Part shown: positions 52,801 to 64,000 of the stretch, piece by piece
Layout: each line of letters starts with the position of its first letter
Position numbering within the stretch: the stretch's first letter is position 1
Assembly: GCA_030248215.1 (NCBI GenBank)
Contig: JASANG010002238.1
Location: 1 to 64,000, forward strand
DNA from: Enoplolaimus lenunculus
Taxonomy: Eukaryota; Nematoda; Enoplea; Enoplida; Thoracostomopsidae
Reading direction: 5' to 3'
DNA: 64,000 bases
Made by a program: the position numbers and the translations under genes
The notes under the pieces: model-generated
The model's database searches: none
The model's input: the letters and a program-made list of their open reading frames with translations, nothing else
What the model was told of the DNA's origin: nothing

Positions 52801-55080
52801 CTATGCAAAAAATTGGGCTAAGGTTAAACGGTTACTGTATTACAATACCGCGGAAAAACGCACACCCTCAATGTATTAACATGGTACTTAACTGGTATGA
52901 GATGTGCAATTCGTTGGTCAAATTTAGGCATCGGGTCTATGGCTTCAGAAATTTTACACCGAGCTCTGAATTTAATGAGTCCGATAATTTTACCATCATA
53001 TGGCTGGATAAGTTTTGTTTTAACTGCTTTTTAGTATGGCTTTTTTGGGGTGCATAATTTTATAATTTATACGAGTATGAGTACAGACCGCCAGCGAGGC
53101 TTAAAAGAGTGGGCTCATGCATAGAACAGGGCCAGATCGTTTTCCTGCGAGGCTGTAATAGAACCAGTTTGAGCTTTAGACTAACTTTTTTTTGCTTAGG
53201 CTTAGGCTCAGGAATATTATGCGTATGTAACATATAGAGTATCACTAAGTTTTTAGTTGTACATGTTCAAATGCCGTTACGGAATAGAAATAAGAATTTA
53301 TAGTCACTTATTGAAACTTCTGGTCGATAAGATCTTGGTATGAAAGTTCTGATTTAAACTACTGTTCAAATGTCCGAAAGGTTTCGCACGCGGTGATTGT
53401 TTTTGGCATTATGACAAAAGTAGCTTGTTTACCAATACTCTCAAACCAATTAAAACTCACTGTAATGGACCTCCAGACGGTGCGTCCAGAATATCGTAGC
53501 GACACGATGGCATCCGGACAACTTCAGTGCGATACTGAGATGTCAGCGTTGACACTTCGAGCCCAGATTGCACCGTTTGCTGCTCTTCAACGTAGAAGCA
53601 TTGAAGCTTAAATGCCCGATCGATCTGAAATTCAGCTTAGTGGTTAATGTATGCGGCCAATGTATAGAACATTTTCGTTACAGTAGTATTGTATAAGCAT
53701 ATTCCTAAGCCTAAAGTGTAAGTGTCAATTCGTCTAACGCTTAAGCTTATTTTATCTTTACATGTGAGACCGAATCCATGCCGTGTTTAGCGAACACAAA
53801 ACCATCGGCTTGTGGGGTGGCCTAAAGATGTGCTGTGCTGGAGGAAACAATTTTAAAAAAGGTCACCGAATGTTTAATTTCGAAGAAGCACCCGTTGAAT
53901 ACCCATGCATGGACCGGCCAGCTGTGGGTTCACACAGGTATTTTCCTTTTTGACTAGCAATTCAAACATGAAATTTTGCAAGTTTCGTGCACTGAGCAAA
54001 CATTTCGTAAAACTTTGCAAATGTTTTTTCAAGGTAGAATATCTAACATGCTGCATATATTTCTAGTTGAAAATTAACGTAAATATGGCTTTGCGTAACG
54101 CATTGGAAAATCCGTACCCAGAAAATTAAACTGTATTCACAGAGACGACTTTCAGTTGTCACAAATGTCGGAAACTATATTAAAACTCAAACCTTGGTTA
54201 GAAATTGTGGATGAAAGCTAACAATGACAGTGACCGAAACGAAGATGCCAAACGGATTAAGCGAACGTGTTCTTTGAACATTGCACGTGTTGAATGAAAT
54301 AGTTATTGAAGGCGTTCGAGTGTTGGTTTCCTCACTTTGGCATTCCTGAAAAACGATAAAATATAAGTTAGTACGGAAATGTATAATATCGTTTCCGTTT
54401 TTCTTGACCCATACTCTCAAATGCTTATACAACCTATCGCCAGTGAGAGTTAGGTTTTCAAACTGACGAACTTCTAGATTTGCGTTGCGGATCTCAAAAT
54501 CAGCGCAGAAGTAGAACACATCGAATACAAAAAAATGCGTTAAACTTTGAACCTCACCTAATACAGTGGTTCATAAGTTGCAAGGCCTATCACTAACTGG
54601 TGATAGGTGCTACATACATTTGAGAATACGGGCCCTACTTTCAGTTGTCTGTCACCATCAGTTTTTTTACAAGGGACTCATTCAAAAGCGATGGAATAAC
54701 TATTCGAACAAATCGCGTCCTGCTGAAAGTTACTGTGAAAATGTTCAGCCGAGTCTACAGTGGTTTTGTCAGCTAAGACAGCTGCAAGATACTGCGCTAT
54801 TTTTAAGAATATAATATATAATGAATATTTTCGAAAAACTATAAAATGTCAAAACTAAAAAAATCAAAGTCTAAATCATTGAACGGAAGCTGACCTGATG
54901 GTGGTAAAGTCCTTTCACGTATATGTGACCCTCAAAAGGATATTCAGTCCGAAACTGAACATATACAGACAGTGGTCCGCAGTGAATATCAGGGTCTTCT
55001 GCAATAGAATTATTGATTGGAATGCTATGCGCAACGTATGTAACGATTAACCACATTGCAATGTAGTAATTGGTAAACAT
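49892..55080 (-). CDS. Cuticlin-like ZP-domain transmembrane protein, 6 exons
   Basis: Exons in coding order: 54895-55080, 54193-54345, 53461-53624, 52603-52708, 52066-52233, 49892-51400. Phases agree and the product is 761 residues. A signal peptide (residues 1 to about 20) precedes a ZP domain at about 29-260 with family landmarks: CGPLSVYVQF, PFEGHIYVKGLY, CNVQRTRSLNP, VSFHPQF, LQCFYVEE, MPSCRYDI, PVYHRWMC, FCMTVHSCQVDDG, DNRGC and YADRPQIFFQCQI. The spaced cysteines should form the ZP disulphides, and such proteins polymerise into cuticle or apical extracellular matrix. The last exon adds about 420 residues of basic, Arg/Gln/Ser-rich, probably disordered sequence, a transmembrane helix (about 685-713) and a 48-residue basic tail. 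No clear RX(K/R)R furin site precedes the helix. Four of five introns carry MITE remnants. ZP assignment is firm; the subgroup is not. Confidence 0.95.
51693..51852. mobile_element. TTAGGC-bearing MITE, subfamily B (ZP intron 5)
   Basis: GGCGCATGTTAAGGACCTGTCC at the left, ATTGTTAACATGG at the right. Interior GGCTTAGGTTTATGCTTAGG. Lies within 51401-52065. Confidence 0.55.
52295..52500. mobile_element. CAGGGTGCA-family fragment (ZP intron 4)
   Basis: Contains GGTAACGGAACCGGAATATTG and GGAGCGGAATTTTCGGC, like the interior of 32452-32922. Ends are lost. Confidence 0.4.
52738..52883. mobile_element. TTAGGC-bearing MITE, decayed copy (ZP intron 3)
   Basis: The TTAGGC blocks are mutated (CCTTAACCTATGC). 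CCGCGGAAAAACGCACACC and a TTAACATGG end remain. Confidence 0.45.
53111..53241. mobile_element. TTAGGC-bearing MITE (ZP intron 3, second insertion)
   Basis: Left GGGCTCATGCATAGAACAGGGCC, interior TTGCTTAGGCTTAGGCTCAGG, right end decayed. Confidence 0.55.
53654..53770. mobile_element. TTAGGC-bearing MITE fragment (ZP intron 2)
   Basis: Left GGCCAATGTATAGAAC, then ACAGTAGTATTGTATAAGC and CCTAAGCCTAAAG. The right end is lost. Confidence 0.5.
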
Positions 55081-57362
55081 ATTTCGTTCGACTCTATTTT
55101 GGCTTTAAGATATAAGAATGTTGCGAAATATTGTCAGTATGGCGCAAATGTTTTTTAATTTCGCGCGAAAGTTGTGTCTTTGTTAGGAATCGTGTCAAAA
55201 AAACAAAACGCTATTTTAAACGCTTTTCGTGTTTCTAACAGCATTTTCCTAAACGCAGGACATTAAGTAGGTTGCAACACGACTTGAATTTGCAATATTT
55301 GGATTGATCAAAATTTTTAAACTCTTATTATTTTACATTCAATACCACATCTGAAGTCATCTTTGATTTCTATAACTAATGTTTAGCTACTTTCAAGACA
55401 TCTCACCGCGTAAGAATTTTCAACCCGATCCCATTCCGCAAATTTTAGTCAGAGTCCATTGGGGATCGCTGCCGGGGTCCCTACGGCGATCCCATTTATT
55501 ACCCAGCAATCTTAGGGGCGTACTAATGTGTAAGAAGTTAAGACTCCAAGTGTATAAGAAATAAGAGACCGAATTCTGAACAAAATATAAGCCAAATTTA
55601 TTTAGTTCGCATAAACTTTTAAGTTTTAATTTTAAAAGTGCTGAAATCGTTTCATGCTTTGTCCATGTATAATAGCCATCAAAACGGCGAGGCATTCAAT
55701 CCATGTTTAAAGAAAAAATCCAATAACCCGTAGCGGATATATAGCATTGAACAATAAAAACTGTAGGGACAACGTAAGAACCACATTCCCAAATTGCGTT
55801 TCAGTGGTGTAGGCAGAAAATTTTAGTTTTCAAACCTCTTGGTTTTTTAAATTTGTTTTTGGACACGTTTGCAATTTGTGATACAAGAAACGTCTTTTGT
55901 GAACTTTCACATCCGGACTTCCGCTTCTAAAACACCAGTTACGTAAATGTTGCCGTTAGATTAACCGGAGCCTGGTAATATTGAAACGTCATTGCCTTAC
56001 AAATAAAACATTGGATCGAATATTTGTCATCAGGCGCAGTTTTAGTGAAAATCAGAAAAATTGACTGAGTCTTTTATTGAGATTTCACAACCTAAATCAG
56101 CATAATCGAGAAACGGAATAAAAGCGCCAACTTATACAGGTAATTCGGCAATTAAAATAAGGTTCTCGTACGTGTATTTCTCAGATTTTTGAACCATTTT
56201 CAGGTCAAAACCAAACTTGAAATCTCAGAGATTATTGCAAAATGAACAGCATTCAGCGATAAATTTGATTTCACAGAAATTTATATGCAAAAGTGTGTTT
56301 AACAATTAACACAAACTATTATATGTTTGAGATTATGTCATATCATATCAATTAAACCTTCAACAAATATAAATGTCTCGAAAATTCGAATCAAAAATAA
56401 TGCATGAATTTTTTTCAATACCGTATTATTTATTGTTCGGGCTAATCTAACGCCCAATAAACTTTCGCTGTTGTTTAATATCGTTTTTATTTTAGTTCAG
56501 GCTAATTTAGAGCCGAATAAACTTTCGCTGAACTCAACAAATTTATTTCAAAGGGTACTAAAATTACAACGCTATATATGTGTTTTACTGATTGACCTTA
56601 TGTATGAAAATTATTTAGAACTGTTTGTCTGCATTTCAGGATAAATATGTCGTAACAGCGACGCAAAATTGCAACTAATTCAGCGATTATATTTTTTCGC
56701 AGTGGTAAAGTTTCACAGTTGTGGTACTACGGGTGTGCGGTGTTTTGTTAGTGGTTGCGTCAATACCTTGGAGAAAATGTTGAATAGAATGATTGAAACT
56801 GAAATTTGAACCTTTACAAATTAATCCTATTATATAAAACAGCAGATATTAAATGTGGCGAACAACGGAGAGTAAATTGAAACTCAACTTAACAACATTA
56901 GAAGTCAAATTGAAAATAATATAAAAACTCTAACAATTGAGACACAGGGAAAGTTTAAAAATTTAGCAGATCGTTTACAACAGTTGTTAATCTATAAAGT
57001 ACTGTTGAGAAACCCATAAACTACGGAACTGTTTACAGATTTGACTCGGACGCCCTAACGGTAGTTGAGGAAGGATACTGCATTAGATTTTTCAGAAAAC
57101 ATAAATACCATTTTTCACCGATTTCTCGTTGACGAAATTTTTTAATCAAAGCAGACAAGCGCAGTAAGATTGTAAAACATATTTAATATCATTTAATACT
57201 TGTCGTACCGGATCGGACCGCAGCCAGCACAGGCAGCACTCCGTGAAGCGAATCGTCGAGAAGTTTTGAACTAGTCCAGTGTTGTCAACAACGCTACTAT
57301 AAAAATTTGCTAAAATGCAGCTGATTTATGTACTTTAGGTTTGCTAGGCAAACCTTATTATA
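55081..57362. other. Intergenic; nothing recognised
   Basis: Upstream flank of the ZP gene. A motif ending CCAATAAACTTTCGCTG / CCGAATAAACTTTCGCTG is duplicated 64 bp apart at about 56455 and 56519. No gene is found. Confidence 0.3.
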
Positions 57363-57517
57363 GCACATGTTACTTTTATGGTCGTCCCGGTTTCTGGCGG
57401 GTCTGTAAAACAGTAGGCTTACATTCTAGGCTACATTTTTTGCTTAGGCTTAGGATTAGGCTTAGGCTTAACAATACGCGTAATCTACTGTTATGGCCCT
57501 AAAAGTAGCATTGGCCC
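57363..57517. mobile_element. TTAGGC-bearing MITE, subfamily B (rightmost copy)
   Basis: Left CACATGTTACTTTTATGGTCG, right TGGCCCTAAAAGTAGCATTGGCC, interior TTGCTTAGGCTTAGGATTAG and GGCTTAGGCTTAAC. Confidence 0.7.
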
Positions 57518-58383
57518 ATATTTCTATGATTGGTGAGATATGGCTTAAACAACGTATAAATTTACGTTGTTATACTAGCCTATATACCGATTTCTGTTTT
57601 CCTGCAGTATTGTATTTATTAACAAAGTTTTGACTACGTTATTTTGAATGATTTCAAGGCTTTTTGGAAATTGAAAGAACACTCAAAGCGTTTAGTGATC
57701 GCGTCAAAAATACTGAACGTAACGCTTGTTGCATTTGTGAGAAAACACGTTTATATTGATACGAAAATAGCGTTTTGATCAGCGCTGAAACGCGTTTATG
57801 CAATACCGTATTTGAAAAGTAAGCGATCCATATAAGAGTTTCTCCGGTTGCGCAAAAACCGTTTTGAAAGACGATGTTTGCAACACGAAAAACCGTTTAT
57901 ATTTGTGACGCGTGATTTTTTTACTTAATTTTAAATTTCAAATACCGTCGTATACACTGTATCACATATTCGCCTTTTGTACGTACAAATATTCAATATT
58001 TTGACGCATTCAAAGCCGTTATACCTGACAGGTTTTAACAACATTGATTAATATATCACCATAGAAACGGTATGTAAATAGTCCATGGTTTCACGGTGGT
58101 CCTTTTCATCATTACAACTCCATCTAAACTTCGCAACGAGCCACATTAGCGTCTTCGGAAACGGAATCGAGTTTCATTAATATTATGCGTGAACGAAGTT
58201 ATGCCACATTGTCTTTGTTTATTGTAGCAAATAATAATAATAATATATAATTTGGCTGAGAATGTATTGCCGGCTAAACTTTATATAGACATTCTTGCGC
58301 GTGAGTTGCATGTAAAAACGTTGCGTTAATATGTGAGATCTGTAAACTTATCGATTGAAAAGTTTTGAAACCATAATCCAGCT

Positions 58384-58545
58384 ATGGTAGAGTCAATAGA
58401 AGATGCGTCAACGCTAAAGCAATCAGCGCTTTTGTGTCTGTGTCAAGACTTTTGGTTCTGTTTTGTTATATGTGCCCGCCAATTTGCGTTCTTGAAAGCG
58501 AAAAAAATTGGATTTTGGGAAAATTCAAATTTCAACGGTGAGAAA
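58384..58545 (+). CDS. Possible short coding exon, unrecognised
   Basis: An ATG opens about 52 codons (MVESIEDASTLKQSALLCLC...) ending near AACG|GTGAG, a donor-like site. The N-terminus has balanced composition unlike surrounding noise. No downstream exon could be found because the following 600 bp is repeat. Could well be chance. Confidence 0.15.
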
Positions 58546-59130
58546 TGATTAGGGGACATCATAAGAAGCGGAAATATGCAAAAGTTTTCAAAATTTGATC
58601 ATGTGTTTAAAACGAAAGAGATCGCACCGGAGGAATCTGAAAAGAATGTAACATAACTAATTAACCAAGGGTTGGAGAACAAGAAAGCCAATATCTTTCA
58701 ATTCAGGGTGCCGAACTGCGTCCAGTGGCATGTAATTTGTTTAACTTTTTGACAGAAATTTATTGGGTCCCTAGGGAGCTTGGATCCTTAAAAAATTTAA
58801 TTTTTCAAAAATTCAAATTTGGGTGTGGAATGTTCACGAGGGGTCATGAGAATCTCCAATTTACGAAAATTTTCAAAAATTAACCTTTTTTTGGCAAACG
58901 GCGGCTGCGGGGGATAACCGAAAAGACCTGAAATTTTTAACGAGAAAATTTTTCGGGCCCAAGGCGACCGCGTGCGACCACGAAATATTTAGTCTTTCAG
59001 AAATTCAAATTTTAGTATGTACTTAGAAGAGAGGTCATGAGAAGCCCAAATATGCAAAAATTTTCAAAATCACACCATTTTTGGGCAAACGCCGGCTGGA
59101 TAATGGCAGACCACAGAATTTTATTTTCAA
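58546..59130. repeat. Degenerate tandem module shared with 4.5-4.7 kb
   Basis: The block TCATGAGAA..CCAAATATGCAAAA..TTTTCAAAATC..TTTTGGGCAAACG occurs about three times (near 58555, 58847 and 59035). A related block is at 4540-4740. Confidence 0.6.
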
Positions 59131-59601
59131 AGGATTAAATATATCTCATTACGGTACTAAAGACGGACAGGTGGGACCCGAATGACATTGTTGCATTCAA
59201 AACTATATAATGTTGGCATCCTTAGTGGACGCTTGCGTTCCTTCAACACACATAAAGTCTCACCGATGGTACTTCCGTACTAAGAGTGTTGACGGATCAG
59301 GGTTATGTTGTAAGCCTGGCGCTGCGGGACGCTGGTGCGAGTCGTGTTTAAATTAAAATTAATATGACGTATTGTGCCATGCACAAAGGCGTACTTGAAC
59401 CAAATCGTTGCGCTCTACAAAAACTAAATTTCAGATGCAACGCTCCTAGACGACTTTCGAAGAAGGTCAGGTACGCAACCTTTAGGCTGCGCTATGCTTT
59501 CTCGTGCCTCGCCCCAGCCATCGACACCTTCCGCCGCCGCACGTCACAAATGCAACGCGCAGTGGTATGCGGTGTCTCGATCGTATACAGGGAAACCCTT
59601 A

Positions 59602-59893
59602 CACTAGCGGATCCAGGGTGGGGGGGCATATGCCTCCCGTCAGAAATGTTTTATGTTAAATTAGTAATGTCCCTACCTCACAATTTTTTCCCTCAGAAAA
59701 TTTTTTTATAAAAACAATTTTTCCCACAGAACTTTTTTGTGATAAAATGGTGAGGTTCCTACCTTACAATTTTTCGCCGTTGAAAATTTTTTGGTGATAA
59801 ACTTATAAGGTCGCTCCCTACCTTACAATTTTTGCGTTCCATAACATTTGCCAGCCCGCTCACCCGCGTCAAATTTTTTTGGATCCACCTGTG
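59602..59893. mobile_element. hAT-like MITE with GCGGATCCAGGG ends
   Basis: Left CACTAGCGGATCCAGGGTGG, right TTTTTTTGGATCCACCTGTG. Internally a CTACCT(C/T)ACAATTTTT module is repeated three times. A 115-codon plus-strand frame (59364-59711) runs into it and is not called. Confidence 0.6.
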
Positions 59894-61224
59894 AAATCGT
59901 ATATTTTACTCACTATTTTAGACATACTGCGTGTTATAATTAAATTGTTTCAAACTTACGGTAATATCTCATTTGCAATTTAACTGTTGGCAGACTTTTA
60001 ACTGAATTTTTTGAGAAACAATCTATACCGATCGACATATTTGCCGGTGAAAATTGAATTGAAAAAATAATGGTAAGGTTAATATTGTGTATCTGCTTGT
60101 ATTTAGTTGTCTCTAGTTGACGATAGAATCATGTCGAGTTACGTATATCTGATGCAAAATGCATGCACTAGAAATTGGTGAAAATGCGTATCAATGCAAA
60201 TTACAATCAAATAAACGATTATATAATTAATTTCACTGTTGGGTTAGCAAACCTAAACTTGAAATTAGTTTTGAAGTTTTTAAGGCGCTCATATGCATTT
60301 TTTCAGTAAGCTAAGTGTTTGCGTTCACAATACAACTTCTTATCCGCAAGCCTTTATCTTACGTTTATCGTCTAAGTTTTAAGTAAACCAAGCTTTTCCA
60401 GTACTGAAATTTCACTTAATATGCTTCAAGTCAATACTGCTGGCGGTGAAACCATGCTGAGTAAGCTCCTTCAGTAGGTAAGCATAAGCTGAAGTAAACT
60501 CTTGACTCACAATACTTGTACTGCTTTTACATTTCTGAGCTCTAAAATTGATCATTTCTCAGCGTTTACATATTGGTTGATAGAAACAGGTTTGGGTTTA
60601 AGCTACGGCGACGTTGGTAATATAACCGTTTCAAAAACGTATATTTAGCGCAACATTAATAGCTTCCGTTTCTGCGAAGTGTGCCTTTACTACTAAGGCA
60701 CTCTGACAGTGTGGCAGTGAAGTATTTCATTTTCGGCAAGGAATAATTTTATGTAGAAGCTTTTTTTCGCGAACGATCATAGCAAACGAGAAAATTTTGT
60801 TCACCTCAAACGATCCAGTAACGTTACTGTAAAGTTTGAAAAAGTGCGTGTTTCGTTTGTTCAGAATTTTATAGGATACATTTCATTGTTCCCCATAGTA
60901 TAAAGGGCCACTGCATTTTGAGGTAAAATTTAAGAGGCACAGGCAAGCAATGTGTACGGTGTACAAGACTACGGGTTGAAAGACGGGGGAGGCTGTGTAA
61001 ACAAACAACGGCAGTTCCTAAGGTTTTAAACCTTGAAATGCGGGTTTCTGGTTTTGAGACTTCCGGAATTCAAGTAATTTACATTTGGGCTTTTTTAGAC
61101 GTAAATAAGTTACAGTTTCTTTTCTAGCTAAATTATGAATCACAGCGGGGTAACAGTGGTTTTCTATATTAAAGTGATTTGTTTTTGAGCGAAGCGAAAG
61201 TACGAGCAAACCTCGACGTTTCGC
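59894..61224. other. Intergenic; nothing recognised
   Basis: AT-rich DNA with no gene or clear repeat. GAGCGAAGCGAAAG near 61190 recalls the GAGCGAAGCGA-type strings at 8050. Confidence 0.3.
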
Positions 61225-62190
61225 GAAGTGTTTTATGCTTGGTACTCTGGGGTCGAAAGGTGTATGTCCGTCCGTCCGCCCGTCTGCCTGTCTGTCCGTC
61301 CGAAAAGAATCTCAGGAACCGCTGAACCGATTTTGATAAACTTTTTTTGTTTCAAAGCCAATTATTCTTGTGTGTTAACCTTGCATTGGTGTTTTAAACT
61401 TTTAAGCCGTTTATTAGCTAAAGGCTAATTGGCATAATTAGTTAAGCCTAAATTAGAACTTTATTGGCATAATTTATTAGCCTAAATTAGGGCTTTTTAC
61501 AATATTTCACTAATTATTAGCATTAAAAGCAATCTAATTGCAGCTCTAAAGGGCTTTTTGTGCGTGAAATCTGAATAAATTGTTTACAAACCTCCAAGAC
61601 CGATAATTTAACAGTTTGTTAATCGCTAATTTGCATTTTAGCTTAATTGACAAGATAAAATTACGACTTTTTAAATTATTTCAATAATTATTAGGGTTTA
61701 CTGAATGTTTTTGTTTGCGAGGAATCTTAATAAATTATTTACGAGCGTCTAAAATCGGTAATTGAGTAGTTAGCTAATGGATAATTTGCATAACATAGTC
61801 TATAATCCTAAATTAGGACTTTTTACAAGATTTCTCTAAGTATTAAGGTTAAAATCAAACCAATTTCAGCACTAAAGAGTTTTTAGGTGTGAGGATTGTT
61901 TACAAACCTCCAAAAAATCATAACTAAGCCTAAATTAGTCGTTTTTACAATATTTCACTAATTATTATGGTCACAAAATAATCTAATTTCCACAATAAAG
62001 GTTTTCAGGGTTCAAGAGAATAAATTGTCTACAAACCTTCAAAACCGATAATCAAATAGTTAGCTAATAGCTAATTTGCATATTTGCTTCATTGATAAGC
62101 CTAAATAATGGCTTTTTAAATTATTTCTCAAACTATTAGGGTTACTGAAGAGTTTTTGAGTGCGAGAATTTGCATATTAGCTTAACTGCT
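61225..62190. repeat. Tandem array with GTCCGTCCGTCC terminus (orientation B)
   Basis: Reverse-orientation relative of 8225-9010. TGTCCGTCCGTCC and AATCTCAGGAACCGCTGAACC are followed by five or more units with AGCTAATTTGCAT, AAATTAGGACTTTTTA and AATTATTAGGGTT. Both insertions have the array on the same side of the terminus. Confidence 0.65.
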
Positions 62191-62584
62191 TACGTGTGTT
62201 AGAGCTTCGCTCAAATAGACGTAGTCCCACTACGACTGGTACCAAGAGTGCATGATACAAGAATGTTCAACTATTGGGGTTCCGAATGGTACAAAATGTA
62301 CCACTGGGCGTTGCGATTTTGGCCAACCCCGTTTGTTTTAAGGGGGCGCTGTCACATTGCAATAACCCTAAATTTAAACTATAAGCGAAGCAATTTTTGT
62401 TGCCGGATATATAAAGTGTCATGATTCGCACAGGTTGTACCCCCTCTAAATAAAAGCGAAGTATACCCAGTTGCATAAAATTTCGTTGAAGTATGCATCA
62501 TCCACTCTTGGTTTTATGCGTCGTCCACAATATTTCGCGTACAGCGCGAATCACAAGCCATAACAACACCATAACTACACAATA

Positions 62585-63415
62585 AATAGCAACACACTAC
62601 CCTAGAAAGAAAGCAACCGCCAGCTTAACAAAATCAAACCAGAAAAAAAACAGAACCAAACAAAAAAAGAGCCAACAAGCAAAAAAAAAAGCACCACACA
62701 CGCCCCCAAAGCACCAGACGGCCCAAAATGCTCCACCACACCCAAGCAAAACAGCAAAACAAAACACAACAAAAAAAATAAATGAAAGAAAAAAAAAAAA
62801 AAAAAGAGGAGAAAAAAAAGAAAAAGACATAATAAGAAAAAAAAAAAGAAAACAGCACTAAAGAACAGCAAAAAAAAATAAAACTTAAGCCAGAAAAAGG
62901 AGAGAAAAAATGCAGAAAACCCCCAACCAACCAAGCAAAAAACAATTATAAAAAAAATAAAAAAAAAATATACAAAAACACCCATATATAAAAAAATAAA
63001 CACCCCCTTCCCCCCAAAATATAACCCAAAAAATAATAAAAACCCAAGCCAAAAAGAGAAAAAAAACCTACACACAAAAAACTTCCCCTTAAGAACCCCT
63101 TCTTACCCCATCCACCAAACCCCACCACCCCTCCCTCAAAACCACCCCCCAAAAATCCCTTACCCTAAAAAAAAATAAAAAACAAATATAACAAATCTAA
63201 TAAAACCTCCCCAATATCCACCCCCACCCACCAAACTCCACCCCCACAAAAAAAAAAAAGAAAACAAAAACCCCCAACCCCAACAAAAAACAAAAAAAGA
63301 ACAAAACACAAAACACACCCATCCAAATAAAAAGCACACAACAAAAAAGAAATAAAAATAAAAATTAAAAAAAAAAAAAAAAAAAAAACAAAAAAAACAC
63401 ATCACCAATTACTAT
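62585..63415. repeat. A/C-rich, T-poor strand-biased block
   Basis: For about 800 bases the plus strand is almost only A and C with scattered G and very little T, with many runs of 5-19 A. All apparent minus-strand frames (Phe/Val/Leu/Gly-rich) are composition artefacts. It may be genuine low-complexity DNA or an assembly/sequencing artefact. Confidence 0.85.
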
Positions 63416-63616
63416 TTACTACTCCTTTAATTCTTTAACGTTTTACAGAAAAAATAAAAAACATACAAAATAAAAAAAAAAAAAAAAAAACTTATTTGCA
63501 AGCTGAGTTTACTCCTTTTATCTCTTGTCTGGTTGTACTCAGTTTTGCTGTATGCAGTGTAGAGAAATATACGATTCAAAATTATAAATCTTTGTCCGTT
63601 TGAGCTACCGTGTGAT

Positions 63617-63935
63617 CATCTAACACCGGCGTTACGAAAAAAAGTGGCCCTCGGAATAATTGAACCCCCCAGGCAACTTATGTCTATAAAAATATGGCCC
63701 CCCGGATACTGTTTTCCGAGAAAAAGTGACTATAACTCCACCTTTTCCAGGGGGCACTTTTTTTGTGACATCGGCATAGTTTATATAACACTGGTGTTAC
63801 AAAAAAGGTGGCCCCCGAAAAATTGCACCCCCAGGTAACTTCTGTCCGGAAAAATATGGCCCCTCGGACACTTTTTGCCGGGATAATGTGGCTATAAGGC
63901 CACTTTTTTCAGGGTGACAATGGCATAACATATTT
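63617..63935. repeat. Two-copy tandem duplication, about 164 bp unit
   Basis: TAACACCGGCGTTACGAAAAAAAGTGG near 63620 and TAACACTGGTGTTACAAAAAAGGTGG near 63785 start two diverged copies. Each contains a TATGGCCCC module and ends in CCACTTTTTTCAGGG or CCACCTTTTCCAGGG. Confidence 0.75.
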
Positions 63936-64000
63936 TAAAGTGGAACATTTGTTTTGTCACACAAATGATGATACAAATAAAATTTTGATGCTGTGTGAAA

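Noticed and set aside
57185-57270. Minus-strand stretch reading CAGCGPIRYDKY, reminiscent of the start of a LIM domain
   Set aside because: Spacing does not fit the LIM consensus, a stop follows at once and no partner exon was found.
59364-59711. 115-codon plus-strand frame
   Set aside because: Its last third lies in the hAT-like MITE at 59602-59893 and the first part has no recognisable domain.
62597-63408. Several minus-strand frames rich in Phe, Gly and Val
   Set aside because: Pure consequences of the A/C-only plus strand in this block.

Overview
This window looks like nuclear DNA from a nematode, probably one outside the well-sampled Caenorhabditis group. Four things suggest this: a cuticlin-type ZP-domain gene, a neuropeptide precursor whose amidated peptides resemble C. 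elegans NLP-42 (recalled from memory), dispersed repeats carrying TTAGGC (the nematode telomere hexamer), and short U-rich 3' splice sites ending TTTCAG or TTTTAG. An enoplean or mermithid worm would fit, but this is inference. The DNA is AT-rich, gene-poor and full of small non-autonomous transposons.

Layout. 1-2080 (minus) holds part of an LTR retroelement: one open frame joins a Gag with a CCHC zinc knuckle to an envelope-like ectodomain with no protease or reverse transcriptase between them. A tRNA-Gln-type primer-binding site lies behind it. 2083 to 14.4 kb is repeats and transposon fragments. 14407-19248 (+) is a four-exon vestigial-like 4 (VGLL4/Tgi) gene ending in two TONDU motifs. 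24778-27500 (+) is a four-exon secreted neuropeptide precursor. 29089-34436 (minus) is a complete 12-exon NADP-dependent isocitrate dehydrogenase of 414 residues. 38326-39135 (+) is a single-exon KCTD-type BTB protein. 42734-44767 (minus) is a single-exon rhodopsin-like GPCR with a glutamine-rich third intracellular loop of about 300 residues. 49892-55080 (minus) is a six-exon cuticlin-like transmembrane ZP protein of 761 residues. From 55.1 kb to the end I find no convincing gene, only repeats, a strongly strand-biased A/C-rich block at 62.6-63.4 kb and a tandem duplication at the right edge.

The four spliced models were built by hand. Exon phases agree at every junction, and joined lengths are whole codons with no internal stop. 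The genes do not form a pathway: they span a Hippo/TEAD cofactor, neuropeptide signalling, NADPH metabolism, a Cullin-adaptor-type protein, a receptor and cuticle or apical matrix. The strongest points for a second look are the Gag-Env fusion, the NPTW...LGNxW-amide neuropeptide gene, the transposon family with embedded telomere-type hexamers, the piggyBac-like element with a tRNA-like promoter module, and the partial exon copy inside an IDH intron.
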